DNA of 64,000 nucleotides from Hydractinia symbiolongicarpus (Eukaryota > Cnidaria > Hydrozoa > Anthoathecata > Hydractiniidae), in the NCBI RefSeq assembly GCF_029227915.1, contig NC_079876.1, positions 20,090,001-20,154,000 on the forward strand, in the 5' to 3' direction. Within the stretch, counting starts at the first letter, position 1. The number at the start of each line of letters is the position of its first letter. A program made the position numbers and the translations under genes. This document shows, in pieces, positions 24,600-35,589 of the stretch. The notes beneath the pieces are model-generated. The model did no database searches. It was not told the DNA's origin and saw only the letters and a program-made list of their open reading frames with translations.

Positions 24600-24984
24600 C
24601 TATGTTCTATAAATAAATTTTGCCCGGATTTCCATGCTTCCTTTAGGCAGATCGTAAAAATATCTTCTTTTCCCTTTTTGACTGTCAAAGTAACTCCGTG
24701 TTTCAAAAAAAAGAAGGTTAGTTTTGACAAAAATTATTTCTGATAGTTTGATTGTTTGTTATAATGGCATTAGCATGTTTGCTTTTAACAAGAGCACCGG
24801 GACTATTTTCTGGCTCAGCTGTTAAAATTGAACCAATTTCAACAGTCCATTGCGTCCCTCTGTAGACATGATAACCTCTAATACAACAAGCTACTGGAAA
24901 CTCTCTCTCCAAAATGAGTGGAATTTCCAAATTTGTTTTGTGAAAATGTAAATGTGTTTTTGTATAATGGAGAAAATAAAACAT
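24600..24984 (-). pseudogene. HIRAN-like multicopy protein, fragment
   Basis: The minus-strand frame from 24984 contains EREFPVACCIRGYHVYRGTQ and later GSILTAEPENSPGA. This resembles HIRAN-type domains (pattern RGYHVY...GE.L..E..N). A continuation in another frame at about 24607-24690 reads GKRRYFYDLPKGSMEIRAK, matching the usual follow-on segment. A frame change, possibly an intron, separates them. HIRAN domains bind single-stranded DNA 3' ends in helicase-like proteins; the function of this stand-alone form is unknown. Related copies lie at 42753, 46842 and 49618. Confidence 0.45.
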
Positions 24985-25129
24985 GAATATATAAAAATAT
25001 TTTTGTTGCGTGATTATTGTTCTATCCGCGTTGAATTAGAGAAATGACGGTACATATGGTATTAGCGAAGTGGCATTTAAAAAAAATTGCGCTGATCATA
25101 AGAAGTCATTTAACGACACATGAATGATA

Positions 25130-25443
25130 CTGCTGTATCAATGGTCTGAATAAATCTAAGGAGCACGTAGAAGTACTAAACAGACGTCTAACACAATGGT
25201 TTAAAGGAGGTTTTATGAGCTTAATGGGTGAGACACAGACGATTCAAAGCCGACTACCTAAGGTAATAAAAAAGCAAGATATTGGGTGGCCTAGGAATAA
25301 AAATTCCTGAGAATGTTTCCGATACAGAATACGAGAATTCTCGGAAAATGACAACGGACCTCGTCAATATTCTTCTCAGACAAAATAAAGATGCGAACGA
25401 GATCAGCAAAACGAAAAGCCAAATGAAGTCTTTGGTCTTCAAA
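25130..25443 (+). pseudogene. Retroelement polyprotein N-terminal fragment (tentative)
   Basis: The plus strand reads SKEHVEVLNRRLTQWFKGG followed by IQSRLPKVIKK and, after a frame change, TTDLVNILLRQNKDANEIS. The first part resembles the region ahead of the reverse transcriptase in some cnidarian retroelements. No RT motif follows. It starts about 150 bp from, and divergent to, the HIRAN-like fragment at 24600-24984. Confidence 0.3.
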
Positions 25444-25966
25444 TAAATGTTTTACAGGTAGAAAGTTAGTGTTTAGTTAGAATAGGAAGCCACCATAAGA
25501 ACGAAAGTTTCGATACAGGTAACCAGTTATAAAAAGGTAAAGTAATAAATTGATCAAAACAATTCTGCAAAAGTTAACACACAAGATGCCAGGTGTAAAT
25601 TGTAGTATTCAGGTGCAGTATGTGTAGAAGAACAAAAGGCATTGTTATTTTTAGAATTCCTGCAGAACATGTTCAGAAAGAGTGGCGTCAACGGTGGCTG
25701 TCTGAAATAACCAAAACTAGTGTAGTATATGAGAACTTTAAAAAACAAATAGCTAATATTTCATAAAGAAGACATTGAAAAATGTTCTTAATTTGTTCTT
25801 AACAATTCTAAATAAATCTTTTAAAAAATGTCTCATATAGTTGTTGGGGCAAAGATGACGAAGAAGAAATTAAAACATGGTGCTATCCCAACATTAAACA
25901 TGCCAGTAAGAAGTTTCAGTAAACAAGTTACCCCAAGACCACCAAGAAAGACTTTGAGTACTCTTA

Positions 25967-27345
25967 CAACTGTTAAAGGTGCTTTTTTGTTGTTGTTACA
26001 TATGATTATATTTACAGGAAAAACACCATATTTATTGCGACAAATCCCTGTTCTTTCCAAAATAACTACGCAGTGCCTCCAGAGCGTACCACTCACTGCT
26101 GACATCGGCCGAGCCGGAAGGCTCGATCTAGCAGTTCGCGGTATAGCTCGTTCTATATCTAACTAAATCTCATCTATCATATACTATTTACAACATACCG
26201 AATGATGCTAACGAGTTCGTTCAAGCGATTAGCGTCCTGTTGTTATATTACTGTGCTATTTGACAGCTTTAACTCACGTTATGTACAGTTTCTGATGAAG
26301 TATCTCATTGTAACATTACCCTCTCTGTCACAAGAGTCTGTCCCCAGACTCCAATAAAAAACATTTACGTCACGCAAAATCTGAAGTCTATGTACAACAT
26401 TCTTTTTCTCATTAACCACATTACGGGTTCATATCCCCATGTATCACGGCTTTATTTTTTTCTCTTTAACGAAAATGTTTTAATGTCGTTTATCATCAGC
26501 TTTTCTGTCATCACGATTTTTAAGTCCAGCCTCATATCAAAGAAACGTTTCAATAATATTTGTATCTTGTCATTGTTATCACTGAACATCAAGTAAATAA
26601 TTTCTGAGCACTATAGGATAGTTAATTGGTTCTCCGATATCTGCCTCGGGACGGCTAATTCTCCGATATCTGCCTCGGGACGGCTAATTCTCCGATATCT
26701 GCCTCGGGACGGCTAAATCTCCGATATCTGCCTCGGGACGGCTAATTCTCCGATATATGCCTCGGAACGGCGAAAAGTATTAACTATTCAATATTACCCA
26801 AAACGCGTTTCTTAACGATCAGTGAAGGTCGACAAAGTCATATATTATCGCATCATTATTTCTTTTTTTAGCATTAGCTGCCACCATCAAAATTTCGTCT
26901 TTCAGCTTCAGCAATTCATAACAGGAGATTCCGGCTGGTTATCATTAGTCTATACAGACCTAAACCAGTTAACGTATCCGGGCAGTGAACTCCAATGTTA
27001 AAGGTGCTTTTTTGTTGTTGTTACATATGATTATATTTACAGGAAAAACACCATATTTATTGCGACAAATCCCTGTTCTTTCCAAAAATAACTACGCAGT
27101 GCCTCCAGAGCGTACCACTCACTGCTGACATCGGCCGAGCCGGAAGGCTCGATCTAGCAGTTCGCGGTATAGCTCGTTCTATATCTAACTAAATCTCATC
27201 TATCATATACTATTTACAACATACCGAATGATGCTAACGAGTTCGTTCAAGCGATTAGCGTCCTGTTGTTATATTACTGTGCTATTTGACAGCTTTAACT
27301 CACGTTATGTACAGTTTCTGATGAAGTATCTCATTGGAACACAAC
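25967..27345. mobile_element. TRIM-like element with 345-bp direct terminal repeats inside the THAP transposase
   Basis: Near-identical direct repeats lie at 25971-26315 and 26996-27341. Both begin TGTT and end AACA, as retroviral-type LTRs do, and a 4-bp target duplication CAAC flanks the whole (25967-25970 and 27342-27345). The 680-bp interior codes for nothing recognisable and holds five 29-bp tandem units. Removing the insert and one CAAC restores an open frame across the site, which fixes the insertion boundaries. I could not identify a primer-binding site or polypurine tract, so the class (non-autonomous LTR element) is likely but not proven. Confidence 0.7.
26631..26775. repeat. 29-bp tandem repeat, 5 copies
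   Basis: TCTCCGATATCTGCCTCG plus GGACGGCTAAT (29 bp) repeats five times, the last copy diverged. The sequence is unrelated to the large satellite although the unit length is the same. It lies in the interior of the TRIM-like element. Confidence 0.95.
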
Positions 27346-28439
27346 TAATAACCCCTATTACAAAAACCTTAAATATTTAAACACACGCATTAAAAACTTA
27401 AAATCCTTAAATGGTTGTGGGACATTTTTAACTGACAATACTACTACATTTAAAAGGTTTATGCAACCCTGGAGTGAGCCATACTAAGAAGTGTGTATTG
27501 ATGATGTTTTGGGCATCATACAGAAGATCATACTTTATATAAAAATTGCAGAAGATCACTTAAAAACATTACTGTTTCCAATATTTTGGTAAGCATTGAA
27601 AACTTCACATTTTGCAGTGGCACTCAACCAGATCTTTCTAGCCAGGTCATAGCACACGCAATTCGGAAATCACCCTTGGAGCTACTTAACAGAGAAGATC
27701 AATGACTACAACCATATGAAAATTTTGTGTATTACAGGACTAAAAACTGTCTGTTGCTTATGGAAAGTCAGGACGAAACAATTTGCACTTCTTGCAGTGA
27801 AGTTTTCAGAAAAAAAAAATTCTGCCAAAGTTTTAGAAAAAACGCTGCACACCCCAGCTAAACTCAAAGCACCCTTATCAAAAACTGCACCACAACGAGT
27901 TATTATTAGCCTAAAAAACAAATGCTTAAAATGTGCACAACTAGAGTCAAAATTAGAGAAAATGAGGCTAGAGTTAAAAACAATAAACAACATACAGAGC
28001 TCCATAATGACTTTGTCAGTATTATGTCCAACACTACTCGCAAAATCACGCCATCTATTTTGGCAAGAACAAAAGAAGATGGCAGCAGTTAGTGCATCAG
28101 GGGTACGTTACCATCCAATGATGATTCGCTTTTGTCTATCGCTTTGGTCTAATTCGGCATAAGTCTATGAAGAAATAAGGAATAGCAATACATTGACATT
28201 ACCAAGCACTAGAACTTTGCGAGACTATAAAAATTTTATAAAGCCAGAAACAGGATTAAGAACACAAGTGGTCGAGGATTTAAAGCACATTACTAGCAAT
28301 TTCATTGGCATTCAAAGATATATTGTCCTGCTATTTGATATTAATTTTTCTTAAACTAACATCTTCAGTCTTTAGTCGGAAGTATTTTTCACAGATTATT
28401 AATATTTTTTGAATTGGAAGAGAAATTTGCCATAGTCCA

Positions 28440-29424
28440 CCTCGATTTAAATAAGAAATCAAATTATTGATTTCTTCCCCTTACTTGCTTCCATAAGTGC
28501 TATTGCTTATTGGTATTCCAGACTGTTCCAATTTTTTGAACTTTTCAAATTTCTTGAAGTTTGTGTAAAATATATCCCCCAATATAGTCCTCCTATTTTC
28601 TTTTCTGATATATTAATATTTTTGTCAGAAGTAGCACTTGTAGTTTCATTATTCGTAGTCCATAATAAGTCACCAAGTTTCATGAGAACTATTTTGAAGT
28701 ATTTACTGTTTATCGATGGAGGTATAAAATTTATAGCATGTGTAACAATATTTGTATAGTATGAAGAATTTTTCTGATGATTTGTTATGGCTACTTTTAT
28801 GTTGGCAAAATTGATGTACTATTTTCTGTGAGATAGCTCTGTCAAAACCATACTCTTCATATGCTTTAAATTCTTTTGAAATAATTTCTGAAAAAACATT
28901 GTCACTAGTTACTACATTTTCCAATGCCTTTCTTAAAAGTTTGGTTATAAATTCTTCATCAACTAGTTCTTCCTTTTGTTCCTCTTCCTTCTTAGCCTCA
29001 AGCTCATTATTATTGTGCTTCTTAATGTAATGAAGTTTTAATCCACCTTTTCTTTTGCACACTTTGTCACATACTTCACAGGGAAAGTTGCCAAGTTCGA
29101 TCTTAAATGATAATGTGGTCATATTAACATTTTCTGTGACATACAAAAAGCTTTCCCATTACTTACGTCTTCACATAGATTGTTTGAGAATTCATTTATA
29201 TATTCATCTTCGTTTAAAACTTCAATAATATCTTTAAAGTCATCCTCAAAAATATCTAAGGATACCAAAACACTATCATTTCCTCCTATACTAAAGCCAT
29301 TTTGAAATGATCGTGCATTATCAAGGTCACGTGACGTACTTATAAACACCGTTTGAGAATCCTTTGAAGTTTGCCGATCTTCCGAACCAGTGTTTTTTCT
29401 ATTAACTATGTTATTTTGTATCAA
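28440..29424 (-). pseudogene. C2H2 zinc-finger protein relic
   Basis: The minus-strand frame 29119-29424 is acidic (FEDDFKDIIEVLNEDEYINEF). After a frame change, 28703-29146 carries one classical zinc finger, CEVCDKVCKRKGGLKLHYIKKH (Cys2-His2), followed by a Lys/Glu-rich linker and FITKLLRKALENV. Further down (about 28500-28700) a decayed segment reads ISEKKIGG and, in another frame, NFKKFEKFKKLEQSG. This order resembles a multicopy cnidarian C2H2 protein I recall only loosely. Frame breaks and a stop near 28507 suggest a pseudogene. Confidence 0.5.
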
Positions 29425-29527
29425 CGGGCTTACTTAAAATCAGAAGAAAAGAGTCATTGGAAAGCTGAAAAACCGTCTATCAATTACTTTTAAAATTTTT
29501 TCACTTCAAAAAAAATTGTAAATTTGG

Positions 29528-29640
29528 AGGTGCGCGAAAATTAAAGGGTGCGCGAATCGGCGTTTTTGAAGGTTGCGCGAAAATTAAAGGCGCGAAAATA
29601 GTGTGCGCGAAAATAAAAGGTGCGCGAAAATTAATGGTGT
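29528..29640. repeat. Degenerate GCGCGAAAATTAA tandem motifs
   Basis: GGTGCGCGAAAATTAAAG and shortened variants occur five times in about 110 bp. GCGCGAAA words stand out against the AT-rich background. No coding or structural role is evident. Confidence 0.75.
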
Positions 29641-30442
29641 TAAGGTATATTATATATTTTGAGCGGCAGTCTCTCGCTATAGAAAAATACCAAAACAAAA
29701 TTATATATAATAACGTATGTCTGAATTTTCAAGGTAGCAAGCCGAATTAACGGATTGTAGATTCCATGTAATGTTGAGATAATATTATCTCCCAACAAAG
29801 TCGATTAATCGCGAAATAATGTTCAGCAATTTTTTTACATCGCAAAAATATTTAAAAATTCTTGAACACCATGAGTAAAACGATGTTTAAAAAATGTAAG
29901 TTAATTTATATTTGATTTCAATACTATTCAGGCCTCTCAATCGCAAAAATAAATTTCCTAAAAATGTCTTTAGGTAGCCACCATTTGCGGGTGGGGAACA
30001 CCATAAAAAATTCAATCAAAATAAAGCAATGTTTTTTTATGCTTTCGAACACTTTTCTTAAGATTGACCATATATATACTTTCAAATACGCATCCACATT
30101 AAAAATAGATACTAAGAATTGTATCCAAATTGGTTGAACGAGGGTTTTAGGAAATAAATGCTTTAAAATAGTGTAAATATTTTTCAAACAGCAAATCACG
30201 TGTTTAACTCATGTCATTAATATTTAACAATGTGTTAATACTCAAAAACTCAAAGAACTCTAACTATGTAAAATGATTCATAAATAATTTATATACATTT
30301 TCTTTAGAATATAATTAAATGATATTATTCGGTTTTGTTTAATTCTTAATAATTAAAACACATTATATATATATTATTAATACCTGTCATTCTCCAGAAA
30401 AAATAAAAGTTACTAGCAAAACAGAGAGCAACAATGTCTAAG
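29641..30442. other. AT-rich intergenic stretch downstream of the MFS gene
   Basis: Nothing recognisable. Since the MFS gene reads leftward, its 3' UTR and polyadenylation site should lie in the right part of this stretch. Confidence 0.4.
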
Positions 30443-31897
30443 TTATACCTGCTGAGGATCAGGTTTGCGCAGGTCACTTTTCAAAAACAAGGAAAGTATA
30501 ATTGCAAATACACAGACAACAATTGCTGTCCCATTTACCCCATTCACACCAATTTCAGCTAAAATTTGTGTAGCAATAAAAGATGCAACCGTGTCATAAA
30601 TTTGTGATGTTAAAACCAACACGATCCCAGTGACAGAGGGTGAAATTGGTTCTGCCACGTGCAAACCATGTACAAAAGCAATAGTATAGTATGAGGTACT
30701 TGTTGCCATGAGCAAACAGTAAATCAATCCAGTAAATATTATATCAAGCACATACTTAAGCAGCACACTCCAAACAATGCAAAAAAATGTTGTGAGAAAA
30801 AACACTCCAAACGTTACTTTCCGATACGACCCTGTCTTGTCGATAATGCTGCCAACTAAAATGTTGCTACTGAATCCAAATATTACAGCCAAAAATCCAA
30901 TCATCCCAATGCCTTGTTCTTGTCCTGGGTACAACTCAATAAGCATTTCATTTAATAAAATTTCAAAAATGCCTTCTATTGATGCAGTGATTCCTTGTAA
31001 GTGTATGACAAAATGGAAGTCCACATTCTTTAACAACATAAAAATGGCGCTCTTTAAGGAATGATGATAACGATAAATATTATTATCTTGAATTTTGTTA
31101 TGTTCATTTTTGAAAATTTTTGCTGATAAATTTGGAGGGTGTTTGGGTTTGCTTTTCACAGTTACTAACACAAAGCCGAAAACAAAAACAGCTGGAACCA
31201 ACTGGGACAATAGAAATGATTGAATGCTTGACCCAATAACATTGGTGTTGTTACTATTTCGAATCATGTAGGTAGCATGTAAAAATCCCAACCCAGGTCC
31301 TAATGCATCAAAAGCAATACATACTGATGTAGTTTTGCCAATTTCTTTCTCGGAAAACCAAGTCGAAACTATTTGTCCAGGTAAGAATAAAAATCCAGCA
31401 ACAGATATAGCAACAAGTGCATTACCAATCAGTAAAAACCAATATCCATAATCACTGTTTGTGCTAAAGTATTTCACAGAAGCTCCAGCTACATTTGCAA
31501 AAGCTGCAAGTTTTAGGGTGGCTCCAAGTCCAAACTTACCCAAGAAAGTTGCAAATGGTAAGGAAAAAATAACTATTGCAATACCGAAAATTATCGATAA
31601 CATATTCACTGCAAGAATTCCAATATTATAATATACTTTCATTATGTTTGACACAGCAGGAAAACATAGCCAACTTGAGCCAGCAGATAATGTTAGTAAA
31701 CAGTATGCCATTAAAATCAGCCATCTTCTGTTTGATAAATGGAAAGCATTTTCTTCCACATGTGATTGAGGACGAAAAGAAGAAATGGTGCAAGGTGTAT
31801 TTTCTCTGGGATTTACATCAGTGATTTTTTTCTTTGGGCAAATATCTGTATAAATTCGCTTGTCATCATAGGCTGTGGATGTTTGCATTACGTTCAA
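30443..31897 (-). CDS. MFS transporter, FLVCR/SLC49-like
   Basis: An uninterrupted 484-codon frame. About 60 hydrophilic N-terminal residues precede NRRWLILMAYCLLTLSAG, the first of roughly 12 hydrophobic membrane segments. The cytoplasmic loop between helices 6 and 7 is basic and polar (KSKPKHPPNLSAKIFKNEHN). FPAVSNIMKVYY after helix 1, GQIVSTWF after helix 4 and a SIIDKTGSYRK motif in the second half resemble the FLVCR/SLC49 branch of the major facilitator superfamily. Members of that branch move choline, ethanolamine or haem-related substrates across membranes. Substrate cannot be told from sequence. It has no introns, unusual for this family in animals, which may mean retroposition or simply intron loss. 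No poly-A tract or flanking duplication was noticed. It is the only intact host-type gene in the window. Confidence 0.75.
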   Translation of the reverse strand: MNVMQTSTAYDDKRIYTDICPKKKITDVNPRENTPCTISSFRPQSHVEENAFHLSNRRWLILMAYCLLTLSAGSSWLCFPAVSNIMKVYYNIGILAVNMLSIIFGIAIVIFSLPFATFLGKFGLGATLKLAAFANVAGASVKYFSTNSDYGYWFLLIGNALVAISVAGFLFLPGQIVSTWFSEKEIGKTTSVCIAFDALGPGLGFLHATYMIRNSNNTNVIGSSIQSFLLSQLVPAVFVFGFVLVTVKSKPKHPPNLSAKIFKNEHNKIQDNNIYRYHHSLKSAIFMLLKNVDFHFVIHLQGITASIEGIFEILLNEMLIELYPGQEQGIGMIGFLAVIFGFSSNILVGSIIDKTGSYRKVTFGVFFLTTFFCIVWSVLLKYVLDIIFTGLIYCLLMATSTSYYTIAFVHGLHVAEPISPSVTGIVLVLTSQIYDTVASFIATQILAEIGVNGVNGTAIVVCVFAIILSLFLKSDLRKPDPQQV

Positions 31898-33317
31898 TTA
31901 AGTTTTAATCTAAAACTCTAGGAAGTGCCTAATATTTTTAAAATTATATTTTAGTGGAACTTGAAATTGACATTCATTTTGTTGGTATTTAGACTATATA
32001 TATTATATACTTATAACCATATGATGGGAGACCTCTGAAGTTAAGTGAACCTTCTAATAAAACCACCAAATCAGCTTTCGTCATTCTAAAAACAGAAAAC
32101 GCAACATTCATCAAAATAAAACAATATGATAACATATACACTCTGGCACTATATATCTATATTAGCTAGGTACATATATTTCTTTGTTTACATTTTCAGT
32201 GGTAAGCTCTTTCGGCTCTGGAAAAAAGATGGAGGCTTTCAGTCCATTTCGTCACACAAAGGCTTTGTTATTATAGAGCTTTAAATGAATTCAAATAAAT
32301 CAGAAGGCATCAATCTACACTTGTTGATATATAATAGTTTGAAACCTCAAATGTTTCCATGAAAGGAAATCCACAAGACCTCTCTTCAACAAAGCCTACC
32401 TTATTTTTGAGTGCTACAAAAGTGCCACAAAATAAATAAATAACATTACCCTGGAATTAATTTATGCAATTGGCCATGCACTAACCTACATTTGAGCAAA
32501 GTAGCTATAGCTACAGTAGGATTAATCACACAACACAACTTTTGTCACACAAATTAATGCACTTACTTAAAGACATGCCAGGTATTGCAAATTTCAGTTT
32601 TATATAAGTTTTCACGAATTTAGGCAAAATCGAACCAATAACAAACCAAGAGATGTTTCGCCTATTGCGAAACTTCAATTACCACACAGCAGATCAGCAG
32701 GCAGATTGTAGTTTCCTCAAACCGAAATCTAAACTGCCACAGTCATGGCTTCATATGCCTAGAATTTTGTTGAGTACTTTCAAATACTATGCTATATAGG
32801 GTATGTGAGTCCACATATGCTAATTTTTTTCAGGTTTAGGGGACCAGGAATCTTCATGTCTGTCTCCAGGGGACACTCGTGAACTTTTTAACTACAAAAA
32901 ATCCCCCAACAAACGAAACAGTTTGATGATAATTTTATGATTAATTTATTCCCAAAGATGTATGGGAGTTCAGTGAAAAGAGCGCGGACCACAAATCACG
33001 TTTCGCCAATAGCTTACTCACTGGACGGTAGACGAGGCAACGATGGATGAGATAAAAAGAAGATGGGCGTACCGTATTTCGGCGCAAGCTCGCTTGACAA
33101 GCTGAGGACAATTTAAGTTGTCTCACAGCCCAAACAATTTTTTCCTTATGAAAAAGGGAAGAGGAGTAAACGATAACATTTTTATTCTATTAACATATTT
33201 ATGTCGATGTCATTATGGTGAATGAAATTACTCATATTTTCCATTTTTAGCTTAAAAATTTCGTTTGGGGTTACCACGACTTGCTTTTTAGCCGACAGAC
33301 AAAATAAGGCTATTAAA
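31898..33317. other. Upstream region of the MFS gene and unassigned sequence
   Basis: No gene recognised. The segment just right of 31897 should contain the MFS promoter; I see no clear TATA box placement. The sequence at about 33288-33326 (GACAGACAAAATAAGGC...) is similar to 36714-36752 beyond the TIR transposon, so the target belonged to a local repeat. Confidence 0.35.
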
Positions 33318-33516
33318 ATAGAGACTGGTAGGCACTATAACCAGGGATCAAGTCGGAGGCGAATCTTTTATAAATTAAATTCTTCGAGTTACTCGTCAAA
33401 ATCCGTCAAAGAACTTCATCGTTGTGTTCTTTACCTTCAAAGAGCTCTCCACCACTCGTTACCAATTCAGAGGGGTAACAAATAAAAAAGGAGATAATGA
33501 TTTTACGTCTTAATTT

Positions 33517-34299
33517 TTATTTTCGACTTTTTTTTTCCTCAACGCAAGCTTTACAAAAATATTTTTTGTTTCTTGATTTAAAAATTATTGGTGGGATATT
33601 TTCGCATTTTTGATGAAACCACTGTAAACATTTCGAACATTCGGCCATGTCATCTGCGTTTTCTTCGTCGTAGGGCATGCGACAACTGCAGTACAACTCA
33701 ATAGCTAAAATTTTGATTTCGCATCTTAAAGATCTTAATGTTTTTTCTTCAGGAAAAGGAAGCATTTTTTCTTGATGCAAACACATAAGTAGATGCGGAC
33801 GCAATCTTTTACGATCGTAAACTACTTTAGTTGGATCACCCCCCAAAGCAAGAGTTGTTGCAAACGCAATGGCGTATAGTCCACAATCCACAGAATTTTT
33901 TTGTTGCTGGACGGAACATATCTCTACCCTTATCTCCGGATCTGCTGTGTGGCAGAATAATGCTATTTGGCACGCAACGCTGGGTGTGATGTTACCACTA
34001 CTTAAGCTATCATAAACATTACACGAATTGTTATGATTTTTAGTGTTCCCTACACAAATCCAATGCAGTGCACCAGTGTGAAGGATTTGTATAAAAGGCT
34101 TATTTGACACAACTAATTCTTCACGTCTAGGGATACCGAGACACGTGTCGAAGAAGCCATCGTATTGGGGAAATTGTGCTGCAAGATATTGCTGTGCCAA
34201 GTTAATAGATTCGTCAGTTAACATCTGGTTATTTATAATGCCATGTTCTTCGACTGACCAACTTCCTCTTTTTCTTCGGAGGTTGTCCATTATTTTCAA
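33517..34299 (-). CDS. Ulp1/SENP-type cysteine protease fused to a PHD finger (transposon-encoded)
   Basis: The frame is 260 codons. The C48 (Ulp1-like) protease core shows H79 (ALHWICVGN), D97 (NVYDSL), a Gln cluster at 131-133 and C139 (NSVDCGLYA), the expected His-Asp-Gln-Cys set for a SUMO- or ubiquitin-like peptidase. A C4HC3 PHD finger follows (C204, C206, C221, C224, H229, C232, C249, C252), a chromatin-reading fold. It overlaps the preceding frame (34229-34884) by about 70 bp in a different phase, so an intron or frameshift joins them. The Met at 34299 may not be the true start: the preceding frame shares an acidic linker (SDEEVMITRVIENN). Ulp1-like domains are known in several transposon groups, including MULE and KDZ types. 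Confidence 0.85.
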   Translation of the reverse strand: MKIMDNLRRKRGSWSVEEHGIINNQMLTDESINLAQQYLAAQFPQYDGFFDTCLGIPRREELVVSNKPFIQILHTGALHWICVGNTKNHNNSCNVYDSLSSGNITPSVACQIALFCHTADPEIRVEICSVQQQKNSVDCGLYAIAFATTLALGGDPTKVVYDRKRLRPHLLMCLHQEKMLPFPEEKTLRSLRCEIKILAIELYCSCRMPYDEENADDMAECSKCLQWFHQKCENIPPIIFKSRNKKYFCKACVEEKKSRK

Positions 34300-34884
34300 T
34301 GACTCTTGTTATCATAACTTCTTCATCTGACGAATCTTTCTCTTTATTGTCTACCACGTCATCATCGTTTCCACGCACAAGAGACAGTGAAATCGATGTA
34401 TCTTCGTTTGAAGAAAAGGGAATGTCATAGGTTGCATCATCGAGTAGAGGTGCTTGCTCTTCTATAACATTAGTCTTCGTCTCAATTTTTGGTGTGACGA
34501 CTAAGTGAGAGAAAAACCTTCTACTCTCAGTTGCTCTCCCGACTCTACCTGTGAACCGAGATTTCTTGCTTTTCGACACAGGCAAGTTATCCAAATCAAG
34601 AGTACCGACTTTAACAACTGTTTTTGGTGGTTTGATTTCCAAAAAGATACCATTATCATTTGGACATGCTTTCTGTAGGCCTTTCAACGCAATTACTAGC
34701 TGGTAGTGCAACACATCAAGAACATCAACGTCGTACACGTTAAAGGTGAGGCTTTTAATTTCATTTAATAAACCCCTGCATGCTGATGCCTTTGTTTTCT
34801 TCGGGTATACCTTATTCTGTTGCCATTTATTTTTTAAGCTTTTAACGCAAACTTTTCTCTTCCACTCCGTGTTAGCATCAATCT
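34229..34884 (-). CDS. MULE-type transposase C-terminal segment (partial)
   Basis: An open frame follows a splice-acceptor-like CCGCCTAG at about 34885 on the minus strand. It contains VKSLKNKWQQNKVYP, LLNEIKSLTFNVYDVDVL and ACPNDNGIFLE, then an acidic serine-rich tail (KEKDSSDEEV). This looks like the region after the zinc finger of MULE transposases. A Met at 34738 is available, but the frame stays open further upstream. It lies just upstream of, and partly overlaps, the Ulp1-PHD frame, and both are probably one gene. Confidence 0.5.
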
Positions 34885-35139
34885 AGGCGGTACTTTTTAA
34901 ACCATATGTATGACAAAAGTCAAAATTTGATCAACGGTTTAGACTGCGATTGTCAGAAAATTAGTTTCTACCTTATAATCAAGAAATGTGATAATATCAC
35001 GCATGATAATCTTGGCAGGACAATCCATCTTTTTTGTATTTTGTGTCAGAAATCTTGACTTCCTGAAAGAGTGATCACCATCATTCTAAAAAATTAGTAG
35101 AGGCGCGAATTATCATCTTTCCTTTCTTTTTCTTTTTTT

Positions 35140-35585
35140 TTAGGAAAGCGGATAAATCATGCTTGCCTTTCTTGCGTCTTTCCTCTTATTGTTTTGAACT
35201 TTACTTTTGTCTGCTCCGTGCACGCAATCTAACGCCTCCATACCCATAACGAGAAATGGTGTACCAGTAAAAAAAAATTGTTGGTTGTCAGACTTTTTGT
35301 CCTCAAACATGATCCTATGACCTTTTATATCAACATCTAAACACATTAAAGTCCAACATTAATCGCAAAATTTGTCACTTCAGAGTATTACAGATAAGTA
35401 TTACTTGTAAACCAACCTGGAGAACAAAAACCGCTTTTTTTATGGTAAATCGAATAGTTCGTTCCAGTTTCAATCTCGTATTTTTCTATAATTCTTTTTG
35501 CTTCTTCCAAGGAATCCGCACGAACACACTTGTCTAAAATTAAATAAATTACATATATCACTTCGTGCTTTAACTGATTCTTCAA
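35140..35585 (-). CDS. MULE-type transposase N-terminal segments (exon-like)
   Basis: Two minus-strand frames lie close together. 35388-35585 contains ADSLEEAKRIIEKYEIETG, resembling a conserved segment near the N-terminus of animal MULE-type proteins. 35140-35346 contains GTPFLVMGMEALDCVHGAD followed by a basic NNKRKDARK stretch, like the DNA-contacting region of the same proteins. They are separated by about 40 bp and are in different frames, so an intron or a break lies between. No catalytic core follows before the C-terminal segment. Confidence 0.45.
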
Positions 35586-35589
35586 CAGA

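Larger units (their letters stand above)
25586..28353 (+). pseudogene. THAP-domain / P-element-like transposase, decayed and interrupted
   Basis: The relic starts with MPGVNCSI (25586) and, after a frame change, RRTKGIVIFRIPAEH and EWRQRWLSEITK, typical of a THAP zinc finger that binds transposon ends. KLKHGAIPTLNMP (from about 25873) is the usual end of that domain. A TRIM-like element then interrupts the frame at 25971-27341. Beyond it the frame resumes (NNPYYKNLKYLNTRIKNLK). A coiled-coil part follows (CLKCAQLESKLEKMRLELK, about 27925), then FWQEQKK, GVRYHPMMIRFCLSL, LPSTRTLRDYKNFIKP and YIVLLFD, the segment leading to the first catalytic Asp of P-type RNase H folds. The match ends there, so the rest of the catalytic domain is missing. 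Family identity is from motif order. Confidence 0.7.

Noticed and set aside
26631-26775. Possible relation of this 29-bp minisatellite to the large 29-bp satellite
   Set aside because: The unit lengths agree but the sequences share no similarity, so I treat it as coincidence.
29141-29175. A 33-nt intron with GTAAGT donor and CACAG acceptor in the zinc-finger relic
   Set aside because: Removing it does not restore the frame needed downstream, and the length is too small for a normal intron. A frameshift is simpler.
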